A stretch of DNA of 35,011 bases, from positions 1 to 35,011 of the forward strand of contig JACMPC010000229.1 of NCBI GenBank assembly GCA_014377705.1, read 5' to 3'. A program made the position numbers and the translations under genes. The DNA is from Dermatophilaceae bacterium. Lineage in GTDB: Bacteria; Actinomycetota; Actinomycetes; Actinomycetales; Dermatophilaceae. The notes beneath the pieces are model-generated. The model did not search any database. It had not been told where the DNA came from and was given only the letters and a program-made list of their open reading frames with translations. Below, piece after piece: positions 1 to 6,891 of this stretch (positions are counted from its first letter, which is position 1; the number at the start of each line of letters is the position of its first letter).

Positions 1-45
1 ACCGCACCCACCATCACCGCACCCACCATCACCGCACCCACCATC
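1..45 (+). repeat. 15-bp tandem repeat, three copies
   Basis: Three exact head-to-tail copies of ACCGCACCCACCATC, followed by a degenerate partial copy. The unit is a multiple of three, so it is compatible with a coding repeat. It may extend left of the window. Confidence 0.85.
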
Positions 46-87
46 ACCATCACAACCACACCAGGCAACGGTGCGACAGCTCTGTGA
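1..87 (+). CDS. Possible 3' end of a Thr/Pro/Ile-repeat protein gene (partial)
   Basis: Frame 1 is open from the left edge to a TGA at 85-87. It would encode a low-complexity tail built on the pentapeptide T-A-P-T-I repeated three times and then a Thr-rich stretch. Such tails occur on secreted or surface proteins, but only 28 residues are visible, so no family can be assigned. The frame could also be open by chance because the repeat contains no stop codon. Confidence 0.25.
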   Translation, partial: TAPTITAPTITAPTITITTTPGNGATAL

Positions 88-195
88 CCTTTGCCCACCA
101 CTGGCCTCACATGGCCACGGCGCGGGTGAACGACGCGGGTCCTTAGCCTCAGCTCAGTTGATGGCCGGGCCTGGCCCAGCTGACAATTCCAGCAG

Positions 196-657
196 GTGTG
201 TGAGGCGAGGAAACCCCTGACACGGCAGGATGCGGCGCGACTCGTGAAGGCGGAGCGAGCGGGCCCGGTATCCGGCATACCTCGGGCGGGACCTGGACGG
301 TTCCTGACGAGCCGTCCTGTCCGCGCAGCAAACACAACTGGGTTAGTCCTGGTCACCGAGGTGCTGACCCAGGCGCATGCCAACCCCAACTTCGCCAAGC
401 TGATCACCACCGAGGTGTTCCGGACGGGCCGCCGCTGGCATGAGTCGATGAGGCTCGTGCGGGAGGACTCGATGGGCGCGTTCGCCGACGTCGTACGCCG
501 GGCGCGCCCCGACCTGGACGCGGGGCTCGTCGGCGCGGCGATCTTCGGGGCGACGCTGATGGCTGGGCTCGCGTGGCTGGTGCTCCGGTTCGAGCGTACC
601 TTCGCCGACCTCAAGACCGCGGTACTGGCCAGCATGTCCGGGTTGCTGCCGGCCTAG
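196..657 (+). CDS. TetR-type C-terminal ligand domain protein without HTH (likely remnant)
   Basis: The GTG at 196 is the longest start; an internal GTG at 361 is an alternative. From about residue 50 to the end the sequence resembles the C-terminal ligand-binding and dimerisation half of TetR/AcrR regulators: helical, with an Asn-Phe-Ala-Lys-Leu segment, a Gly-Arg-Arg-Trp motif, then a hydrophobic helix and a terminal amphipathic helix. TetR proteins normally carry an N-terminal HTH of about 50 residues. I find none in residues 1-50 nor in the other forward frames just upstream, and residues 1-50 are compositionally odd. I infer a 5'-deleted TetR gene rather than a functional repressor. A divergent free-standing helical protein is the alternative. 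No convincing ribosome-binding site precedes either start. Confidence 0.45.
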   Translation: MCEARKPLTRQDAARLVKAERAGPVSGIPRAGPGRFLTSRPVRAANTTGLVLVTEVLTQAHANPNFAKLITTEVFRTGRRWHESMRLVREDSMGAFADVVRRARPDLDAGLVGAAIFGATLMAGLAWLVLRFERTFADLKTAVLASMSGLLPA

Positions 658-720
658 CCAGACCCAGAGGGCATGGACGTCGGCGGGTCAAGAGGGCATG
701 CTCGGAGGTGGGAGGCCGAA

Positions 721-1386
721 ATGACCGATTCTGCCCGGGGCGAGATGGTCGGTGCGGCACGAGACCACGGCGAGGCCTACCTCGCCCGCAGCAACCTGCG
801 TGGCGAGCAACAGCACTGGCCGCTGCCAGCCGAGGGCGGCGCCGTCACCATCGGTCGGGCGCCCACGGCCGAGGTTTGCCTGAGCGAGGACAGCCAGGTG
901 TCCCGGGTACACGCCATCCTGGAGAGGGTCGGGGGGCTATGGACCATCCTGGACGACGGGCTGTCCCGCAACGGGACCTACCTGAACGGTCGCAGGCTGG
1001 CTCACCGCGCCCGGTTGAGCGACCGCGACAAGATCAGGATGGGTGAGTCGGTGCTGACCTTCTGCGCCCCGCCGCAGACCATGATGGAAATGACCCAGCA
1101 GACGGTCGCCCGCGCCACGCACCCTGCGGTCACCCGGGTGACCGAGTCACAACGATCAGTCCTGATCGCGCTGTGCCGGCCGCTCCAGGCCGCGCAGCCC
1201 TACGCGAGCCCGGCCAGCAACCAGCAGATCGCCAATGAGCTGTCCCTGAGCGTGGACGCGGTCAAGACCCACCTGCGCATGCTCTTTCACAAGTTCGGCA
1301 TCGAGGACCTCCCGCAGAACCAGAAGCGGGCCCGACTCGCCCAGATCGCCGAGGAGTCGGGTCTGGTCATCGACACCGAACGATGA
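721..1386 (+). CDS. FHA domain protein with C-terminal LuxR-like HTH
   Basis: 221 residues from the ATG at 721, which is preceded by a purine-rich GGGAGG; an upstream in-frame start at 673 lacks one. Residues about 38-115 form a forkhead-associated phosphothreonine-binding domain with its signature residues in order: Gly45-Arg46, Ser61-Arg62 and His64, and Asn84-Gly85-Thr86. Residues about 140-215 contain a winged or LuxR-like helix-turn-helix (Gln-Gln-Ile-Ala-Asn-Glu-Leu, then Val-Lys-Thr-His-Leu). The protein is cytosolic, with no signal or membrane segment. By family, the FHA domain reads phosphorylation by a Ser/Thr kinase, so this is probably a phosphorylation-responsive DNA-binding regulator. 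Its targets are unknown, and no kinase gene is adjacent. It converges with the small gene at 1390-1533, with 3 bp between the stop codons. Confidence 0.85.
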   Translation: MTDSARGEMVGAARDHGEAYLARSNLRGEQQHWPLPAEGGAVTIGRAPTAEVCLSEDSQVSRVHAILERVGGLWTILDDGLSRNGTYLNGRRLAHRARLSDRDKIRMGESVLTFCAPPQTMMEMTQQTVARATHPAVTRVTESQRSVLIALCRPLQAAQPYASPASNQQIANELSLSVDAVKTHLRMLFHKFGIEDLPQNQKRARLAQIAEESGLVIDTER

Positions 1387-1389
1387 AAG

Positions 1390-1533
1390 CTACTCGGCGT
1401 ACCCGTCAAGCAGTTCGCGCGAGTCCATCTCCTCAAGGTGACCCTGTGAGTATTCCTGGGAGAACTCGGGCCGCGCTTCTCCGGTCGTGACCGTGGTGCC
1501 GGCTGCTGTGGATTCCTGAGTCGTCACATTCAT
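1390..1533 (-). CDS. 47-residue acidic peptide, unknown
   Basis: Short open frame starting ATG at 1533, with GGAG in the upstream purine run about 8 bases away. The product has no Cys, is Thr-rich in its first half and Glu-rich in its second half, and ends Leu-Leu-Asp-Gly-Tyr-Ala-Glu. There is no signal peptide, membrane segment or recognisable domain. The same frame stays open up to 1668, but the extension is Arg/Pro/Gly-rich and looks like non-coding GC-rich sequence. It could be a small regulatory protein or the precursor of a modified peptide, but no maturation enzyme is nearby. The function is not recognised. The normal composition after the ATG and the ribosome-binding site are the only support. 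Confidence 0.5.
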   Translation of the reverse strand: MNVTTQESTAAGTTVTTGEARPEFSQEYSQGHLEEMDSRELLDGYAE

Positions 1534-1666
1534 GAACGTTCTCGCTCCGTGTTGAGGCTGACAGGTCTCTGGTCCCGGTTTCGCCCTCTGCCCTTCGGCG
1601 TCTCGCGGAGATCCAGGATGGGCTCCCCTGAGATCAGGTTCGCCCCCGGCGGCACCAGGCAGAAGC

Positions 1667-1699
1667 AACCCAAGGTGGCGTATCCGCCCACCTTGGGTT
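1667..1699. terminator. Hairpin terminator, 12-bp stem
   Basis: Perfect inverted repeat AACCCAAGGTGG / CCACCTTGGGTT with a 9-base loop. It lies 9 bp past the stop codon of the NYN-domain gene. There is only a weak T-rich run on the minus strand, so efficiency is uncertain. Confidence 0.75.
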
Positions 1700-1707
1700 C
1701 AGCCGGC

Positions 1708-2748
1708 CTACTTCTTGAGCAGCCCGCCACCGACCCAGGCGCGGATCGCTGCGACGTCCTGCGGGCCGAGGTCCATCCGGGCCCCCCGACACAGGCCGAT
1801 GACATTGTCGGCCCAGGTCTCGGCGACGTTCGCCGCGGCGGGCTTCGCCTTCAGGTCCAGCCCGGCATACAGGACACCGTTGATCACCGTATTGACCGAG
1901 GCCCTGCCGATCGGCTCACCGGCAGCCTGGCAGGCATCGCGTACCCGCCGTGAGGTCTCCGGCCGGTCGAACCGGACAGCGGTCACGTCGTCGGCCAGCG
2001 TGGTGAGCAGGATGCGGTAGCGCTCGGTCGGCAGGTTCGGGATGTCCGTGACATCAACCACCTGGCGCTGCAGTGGCGGCAGGTCCACAGCGCCGGCACC
2101 TTGCGGGGATGCTGCTCCCTTGGCAGGGGTGACCGGCGGTGAGGACCGGGGCGACCTCTCTACCGGTTCGATGGCCGCTGTGGCGGGTTCCTCCAGCGCT
2201 GCCGGATCGGGATTCTTCACCAGGTCGGCAAGCTCGTCCGCGGTGATGACGATGTCCGCCACGGCCCGGTAGGCGCTCGCGGCAGGTCCGGCGGTGATGA
2301 TCGTGACGCGGCGATCGGCTGCGCGGCAACGCAGCGCCAGGGGTGTGAAGTCGGCATCCGCCGACAGGATCACAAACTCGTCATACCTGGTCTCCGCGCT
2401 CAGGGCGTCCACGGCGTCGAGCACCAGGTTGATGTCGGCGCTGCTCTTGCCCTGCTGGGTCAGCGAAGGGCAGTCGACGACGCTGAAACCCGCTCGGGTG
2501 AAGTTCGGCCGGAACTGCGAGAACACCGAGGGGTTCAGGTAGCAGGCCCGGATCAGGAACCGCCGGGAGAACTCACCGTCCGCGTCGTTGCCGGTCTCCA
2601 GAGCGGTGAGCCAGTGAGCCGGTGAGCTGGCAAACGCCTCGGCGGCTGCGGGGTCGAGGCGCTGGAGCCCGATGTACACATTGTCGAAATCCACGAAGAG
2701 CGCGCACCGCAGGCGACGTCCACTCCAGGCACTGTCGATCATTGTCAT
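1708..2748 (-). CDS. NYN-domain (LabA/DUF88-type) nuclease-like protein
   Basis: 346 residues. Residues about 14-175 are an NYN/PIN-like domain: the first strand ends Phe-Val-Asp20-Phe-Asp22-Asn23, a middle motif has Ser-Ser-Ala-Asp105-Ile, and a third has Ser-Ala-Asp131-Ala-Asp133-Phe. These are the acidic residues that coordinate metal in this family, which by family cleaves or binds RNA. Residues 180-225 are a Pro/Ala-rich linker. Residues about 230-346 form a second, helical domain, possibly a winged-helix RNA-binding module of the kind often attached to NYN domains; that is inference. The start may be at 2748 or at the second Met two codons later. The protein is cytosolic, and the gene appears to be transcribed alone, with hairpins at both ends. 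Confidence 0.85.
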   Translation of the reverse strand: MTMIDSAWSGRRLRCALFVDFDNVYIGLQRLDPAAAEAFASSPAHWLTALETGNDADGEFSRRFLIRACYLNPSVFSQFRPNFTRAGFSVVDCPSLTQQGKSSADINLVLDAVDALSAETRYDEFVILSADADFTPLALRCRAADRRVTIITAGPAASAYRAVADIVITADELADLVKNPDPAALEEPATAAIEPVERSPRSSPPVTPAKGAASPQGAGAVDLPPLQRQVVDVTDIPNLPTERYRILLTTLADDVTAVRFDRPETSRRVRDACQAAGEPIGRASVNTVINGVLYAGLDLKAKPAAANVAETWADNVIGLCRGARMDLGPQDVAAIRAWVGGGLLKK

Positions 2749-2766
2749 GAGGCCATCCTCTCGCCG

Positions 2767-2800
2767 ACCCCGGGCACGCGGGCTCCCAGGTGCCCGGGGT
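2767..2800 (-). terminator. Hairpin terminator after biotinyl-domain gene, 11-bp stem
   Basis: Perfect inverted repeat ACCCCGGGCAC / GTGCCCGGGGT with a 12-base loop, lying 26 bp beyond the stop of the minus-strand biotinyl-domain gene and upstream of the NYN gene. It is very GC-rich and has no clear U-tract. Confidence 0.7.
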
Positions 2801-2826
2801 GTCCTGGATAAGAGGCGGACCAGCCG

Positions 2827-3048
2827 TCAGGATCCGGCGATCACGGCAATCGAGTCCCCCTCGTTGACCACGTCCCCCTTGATGACCGTCATCTCTGCGA
2901 CCACACCCGAGACCTCGGCCAGGACCGGGATCTCCATCTTCATCGACTCCAGGATGACCAGCGTGTCAGTGGGTTCCACGACGTCGCCCGCACCCGCCAC
3001 GACCTCGAAGACGCTGCCGACCATCTCGGCCATCACCACGTGACGCAT
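2827..3048 (-). CDS. Single-domain biotinyl/lipoyl attachment protein (biotin carboxyl carrier)
   Basis: 73 residues from the ATG at 3048, chosen because GAGGAG sits 7 bases upstream; the longer frame to 3102 has no such site. The whole protein is one biotinyl domain, with the attachment motif Glu34-Ser-Met-Lys37-Met and the usual repeated Gly turns. By family, Lys37 is biotinylated by BirA, and the protein shuttles carboxyl groups in an acyl-CoA carboxylase. The Met-Lys-Met context fits biotin better than lipoate. No carboxylase subunit is next to it, so its partner must be encoded elsewhere. It is divergent from the nucleobase permease and shares a 124-bp upstream region with it. Confidence 0.88.
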   Translation of the reverse strand: MRHVVMAEMVGSVFEVVAGAGDVVEPTDTLVILESMKMEIPVLAEVSGVVAEMTVIKGDVVNEGDSIAVIAGS

Positions 3049-3172
3049 GTCCTGCTCCTCTGATCTGTTCACAACGCCGGATGCCAAGTATGCGGTGAGC
3101 ATAAGTTAAGTTCGTTCCGCGACAGTGCGTGACGATCTTCACCCACGGGGCGCAATTCCTTGGAGGAAGACG

Positions 3173-4591
3173 TTGATCGGCTGGAAGCTGCACGAGGGCA
3201 ATCTCGGCCCCGACGACATCGTCGCTCCGGACGAGAGGCTGTCCTGGGGCAAGACCGCGAGCCTAGGCGCGCAGCACGTGGTGGCGATGTTCGGCGCCAC
3301 GTTCGTGTTCCCGCTGCTGATGGGACTCAACGCCCAGCTCGCGATCATGATGAGCGGTATTGCGACGATCTGCTTCCTGCTCATCGTCAAGGGCAAGGTC
3401 CCCAGCTACCTCGGCAGCAGCGCATCCTTCGTCGGCGCCGTCGCCGCGGTCCGCGCTCAGGGCGGCGACTCGTCCACGGTCACGGGCGCCATACTCGTGT
3501 CCGGCCTGGTGCTGGCCCTGGTCGGAGTCGCGATCCACTTCCTCGGCTCGGGGATCATCCACAAGGTGCTGCCGCCGGTGGTCACCGGCGCCGTGGTGAT
3601 GCTGATCGGCTTCAACCTGGCCACCGTCGTGGCGAATGTCTACTGGCCGCAGGACCAGTGGGTCGCCCTGATCGTCATGGTGTTCGCGATCGCCTGCGCT
3701 GTGGGGCTGCGGGGCTTCTTCGGCCGGATCTCCATCTTCCTGGCGCTCCTGTTCGGGACCGTCCTGTCCTGGGTGCTCGACCGCTCCTTCGGGATGATCA
3801 CCTCATTGAACCCGGCCACCGGCAAGATCACCGACCACTTCCGGGTCAACTGGGAGGGCGTGACCAGCGCACCGTGGATCGGCTTCCCGCCGCACACCTC
3901 GATGGTCGGCGGCAAGGAGATCGTGGGCTGGCACACGCCCAGCCTCTCCATGGCGGCCATCCTGCTCGTTCTCCCGGCGGTGATCGCCCTGATCGCCGAG
4001 AACACCGGCCACGTCAAGGCGGTGGCAGAGATGACCGGGACCAACCTCGATGGCGTGATGGGCAAGGCCCTCGCCGCGGACGGCTTCGGCACCGTGATCG
4101 CCAGCGCGGTGGGCGGCTCGCCGACCACGACGTACGCCGAGAACATCGGCGTCATGGCCGCGACCCGGGTCTACTCCACCGCCGCGTACTACGTTGCCGC
4201 GCTGGTCGCCATCATCGTCGGGCTCTCACCGAAGTTCGGGGCCGTCGTCGCCGCCACCCCTGGTGGCGTGCTCGGCGGGATCACCGTGATCCTGTACGGC
4301 ATGATCGGCCTGCTGGGCGCGAAGATCTGGAAAGAGAACGACGTCGACTTCGGCAACCCGATCAACCTGGTCCCGGTCGCCGCCGGCATCGTCATCGCCA
4401 TCGGCAACACGAGCCTGGTCCTGAGCAAGACCTTCAGCCTCACCGGTATCGCCTTCGGCACCATCGTGGCCATCGCGGCGTACCACATGGCCCGGGCGCT
4501 CGCCCCTCAGCACATGAAGGACAGTGCCGACGGCGCCATCCTGCTGGTGGGCGGCAGGGACTCCCAGAAGGAAGACCAGAACGTTCACTAG
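3173..4591 (+). CDS. NCS2-family uracil/nucleobase permease
   Basis: 472 residues from a TTG at 3173. GGAGGA ends 5 bases upstream, and the product then begins like its family; the upstream in-frame GTG at 3125 lacks such a site and is less likely. The protein is a polytopic membrane protein, with 14 hydrophobic segments expected for the fold. Family motifs are clear: the Gln-His-Val-Val-Ala-Met-Phe-Gly entry in the first segment, Ala-Glu-Asn-Thr-Gly-His in the TM8 region, and Tyr-Ala-Glu-Asn-Ile-Gly-Val-Met-Ala near TM10. The latter is typical of the uracil-type branch (UraA/PyrP) of nucleobase:proton symporters. Uracil is the likeliest substrate; xanthine or another base is possible. No pyrimidine gene lies nearby. 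The C-terminal tail is short, cytosolic and charged. Confidence 0.92.
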   Translation: MIGWKLHEGNLGPDDIVAPDERLSWGKTASLGAQHVVAMFGATFVFPLLMGLNAQLAIMMSGIATICFLLIVKGKVPSYLGSSASFVGAVAAVRAQGGDSSTVTGAILVSGLVLALVGVAIHFLGSGIIHKVLPPVVTGAVVMLIGFNLATVVANVYWPQDQWVALIVMVFAIACAVGLRGFFGRISIFLALLFGTVLSWVLDRSFGMITSLNPATGKITDHFRVNWEGVTSAPWIGFPPHTSMVGGKEIVGWHTPSLSMAAILLVLPAVIALIAENTGHVKAVAEMTGTNLDGVMGKALAADGFGTVIASAVGGSPTTTYAENIGVMAATRVYSTAAYYVAALVAIIVGLSPKFGAVVAATPGGVLGGITVILYGMIGLLGAKIWKENDVDFGNPINLVPVAAGIVIAIGNTSLVLSKTFSLTGIAFGTIVAIAAYHMARALAPQHMKDSADGAILLVGGRDSQKEDQNVH

Positions 4592-4605
4592 TCCCCGAGC
4601 CAGCG

Positions 4606-4647
4606 CAGTGCGCGGGCCGGGTGGTCCAGGACAGTGCGCGGGCCGGG
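4606..4647 (+). repeat. 16-bp direct repeat in intergenic DNA
   Basis: CAGTGCGCGGGCCGGG occurs at 4606-4621 and again at 4632-4647, between the permease stop and the ZIP transporter start. It may reflect a small local duplication. No function is evident. Confidence 0.7.
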
Positions 4648-4708
4648 GTGGTGGCCCACCCCTCCGATTCACCCCGGCGCCACCCGCAGGGGAAGTTACG
4701 GTTCTCCG

Positions 4709-5605
4709 GTGAGCCTGATGTCGACCATGCTGCTCGGCTTCATCGCCGGCGTGACGATCCTGCTGGGGTTGCCGATCGGTCGGTTGCGCCACGCCACCCC
4801 CGCGCTGAGCGCGCTTCTGAACGCGACCGCCGTCGGCGTGCTGCTCTTCCTCTTCTGGGATGTCCTGGCCGCGGCCTGGGCTCCGATCGATGAGGCCCTG
4901 GCCTCAGCCCACGAAGGCAGGGACGGGCTGAGCACCGCCGCAGGCTACGGCGCGATCTTCGCTGCGGGCCTGGCAGTCGGCCTGCTGACGCTGGTCTCCT
5001 ACGAGCGATGGATGGCCCGGCAGATCGTACGGGTCCACCCCCTCGAGAAGCCCCACGGCGGCCACGGCCCGGGGGCGATGGGCGTCAGCGAGATCGTGGC
5101 CCGGGGCCCTGGCGGGTTGGCCACCTGGTCGCCTGCCCGCCGGCTCTCCCTGCTGATTGCCATGGGCATCGGCCTGCACAACTTCGCAGAGGGTCTGGCG
5201 ATCGGCCAGGCGTCCGCCCTCGGGGAGCTGGCCCTGGCCCTGCCACTGGTCATCGGCTTCGGCCTGCACAACGCCACAGAGGGCTTCGGCATCGTCGCCC
5301 CCCCTGGTGGGCGACATCGAACCTGACGGCAACAGGCACCTGCCGAGCTGGGATTCCTGCTGGCGATGGGTGCCATCGCCGGCGGCCCCACCTTCGTGGG
5401 GACCCTGGTCGGCTACCAGTTCATCAGCGAGCCCGTCTCAGGCCTGTTCCTGACCCTGGCCGCCGGGTCGATCCTGTACGTCGTCACCCAGCTCATTGTT
5501 GTTGCCGCCAGGACCCGACGCTCGGACCTTCTCGCCTACGGCCTGCTGACGGGGCTGCTCGCCGGCTTCCTCACCGACGCCATCGTCACCGCGGCCGGAG
5601 CGTAG
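4709..5605 (+). pseudogene. ZIP-family metal transporter, two compensating frameshifts
   Basis: Start taken at GTG 4709, about 12 bases after GGGGAA. The protein would have about 298 residues and eight membrane segments. Both ZIP metal-site helices are present: Gly-Leu-His-Asn-Phe-Ala-Glu-Gly, and then Gly-Leu-His-Asn-Ala-Thr-Glu-Gly. ZIP proteins move zinc, iron or manganese into the cytosol. The reading frame breaks in the C7 run at 5298-5304, where one C fewer would restore it. It continues in frame 3 (Pro-Leu-Val-Gly-Asp-Ile-Glu-Pro) and returns to the original frame near 5350-5354, where one G appears to be missing from CTGGGATTC. As read, the first frame stops at 5326. Both lesions are in or next to homopolymers, so sequencing error is as likely as real inactivation. 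The remaining C-terminal part to 5605 is well preserved. Confidence 0.8.
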
Positions 5606-5620
5606 GGCTCAATCCAGTCA

Positions 5621-5710
5621 CCCGCACCATCCCTAGGTTTGCGACCTGAATACCCGCACCGTCCCTAGGTCTGCGACCTGAATACCCGCACCATCCCTGG
5701 GTTTGTGGTC
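5621..5710 (+). repeat. 32-bp tandem repeat, two full copies and one decayed
   Basis: Units begin at 5621, 5653 and 5685. Copies 1 and 2 differ at two positions; copy 3 diverges after about 20 bases. Each of the first two units contains a short dyad (AGGTyTGCGACCT), perfect in copy 2. The array fills the convergent gap between the ZIP gene and the CorA-like gene, so it may act as a weak bidirectional terminator. The copies abut with no spacers, which rules out CRISPR. Confidence 0.8.
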
Positions 5711-5725
5711 AGAGCAGGTTTGGGG

Positions 5726-6769
5726 TCAGAGCCAGTTGCGGCGTTTGAAGACGACGTAGAGGGTGCCGGCCATGAGGATGATCACGAAGGCGCTGGCGTA
5801 CAGGCCTGCGGGCCTGGCGAACCCCGGGTAGGGGACGTTCTGGCCGAACCAGCCGGTGACCGCGGTCGGCACGGCGATGATCGCGGCCCAGCCGGTCAGC
5901 TTCTTCATCACCGTGTTCAGCCGGGCCTCCTGCAGGGAGAGGTTGGTCTCGAACACGGTGGTGACCATGTCCCGCAGCGACTCGGTCCACTCCGAGGCCC
6001 GCAGCACGTGGTCGTACAGGTCGGCGTACCAGCCGTCCAGCTCGCTGCGGTGCCCGTTGCCCTCGGCACGGTGATGCTGGATCTCGTTGACGACCTCGCG
6101 CATGGGCAGGATGACCCGGCGCATCTCCACCAGCTCCTTGCGCACGCGGTAGGTGCGCTGCTGGATCTGGCGGGTCACGGCCGTCTCGTCGAACAAGCCG
6201 TCCTCAAGGGACTCGATCGCGTCATCCATGAGCTGGACGGTCTCGAAGTGACCATCCACGACGACGTCGAGCAGGCCGTGCAGCAGTGCCCCCGGACCGA
6301 GCTTAAGCAGGTCGGCGTCATCCTCCCAGCGCTCCACCACCTTGCCCATGTCGAAGTTCGTGTCGGCACGCACCGTCACGATGCCCCTGGGCATGACGAA
6401 CGCCGACACCCGGCTGACCTGGAGTCGGGAGTCCAGGGAGCTGAGCCTCGGTTCCCCACCCACCTCCAGGCTCATCCCGTACACCGTCACGAAGGTATGC
6501 GTGGCGTGGCGGGTGGCCTTCGGTCGCTCGACAGTGGCCAGCGCATCCTCGACGGCGTGCGGGTCGAGGGTCAGCTCGTCCGCCAGCTTGCGCAGGAGGT
6601 CATGGTCGGGCTGGCACAGGTCGAGCCAGACGAGCGCGCTCTCGTCCTGCAGGTGCTCGGAGACCTCCTCGATGGGGAAGTTCTCGGCCTCGAGCCGGCC
6701 GTCGCGCCACAGCCGGGTGCGGACGCCGTTGTTGCCACCATCAGTCACAGACGTGCTGCCATCGGTCAC
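5726..6769 (-). CDS. CorA-like divalent metal ion channel
   Basis: About 347 residues if translation starts at the GTG at 6769. The frame remains open to 6901, but a start there would overlap the divergent reductase gene, and residues beyond 6769 are Arg/Pro-rich. The N-terminal two thirds is the cytosolic sensor domain with long charged helices (Leu-Val-Glu-Met-Arg-Arg, then the Met-Arg-Glu-Val-Val-Asn-Glu helix). The C-terminal 50 residues hold two membrane segments separated by the selectivity loop. CorA channels normally carry Gly-Met-Asn there; this protein reads Gly309-Gln310-Asn311 followed by Val-Pro-Tyr-Pro-Gly. The C-terminus ends in basic residues (Lys-Arg-Arg-Asn-Trp-Leu), as in CorA. 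The role is Mg2+ or other divalent transport by homology; the altered motif leaves the ion uncertain. Confidence 0.85.
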   Translation of the reverse strand: MTDGSTSVTDGGNNGVRTRLWRDGRLEAENFPIEEVSEHLQDESALVWLDLCQPDHDLLRKLADELTLDPHAVEDALATVERPKATRHATHTFVTVYGMSLEVGGEPRLSSLDSRLQVSRVSAFVMPRGIVTVRADTNFDMGKVVERWEDDADLLKLGPGALLHGLLDVVVDGHFETVQLMDDAIESLEDGLFDETAVTRQIQQRTYRVRKELVEMRRVILPMREVVNEIQHHRAEGNGHRSELDGWYADLYDHVLRASEWTESLRDMVTTVFETNLSLQEARLNTVMKKLTGWAAIIAVPTAVTGWFGQNVPYPGFARPAGLYASAFVIILMAGTLYVVFKRRNWL

Positions 6770-6891
6770 AGGCCCAGTCTGCCCTCCCGACCGCTGGATC
6801 CGTCCGGAGACCGGGCCGAAGGTCACTCGTCTCCCCCTGCCGGCCCACGGCGATCGCGGCCAGGCCGCCCGGCCGTCATAGGGTCGGAGGC

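Noticed and set aside
3049-3172. Riboswitch upstream of the nucleobase permease
   Set aside because: The gap is short and shows no purine-riboswitch or other recognisable conserved fold; only a ribosome-binding site is clear.
3160-4893. Long plus-strand open frame (577 codons) overlapping the nucleobase permease
   Set aside because: The product is Arg/Pro/Gly-rich with no domain; it is the usual GC-rich shadow of the permease frame.
5621-5710. Possible CRISPR array
   Set aside because: Units are head to tail with no unique spacers, and there are no cas genes.
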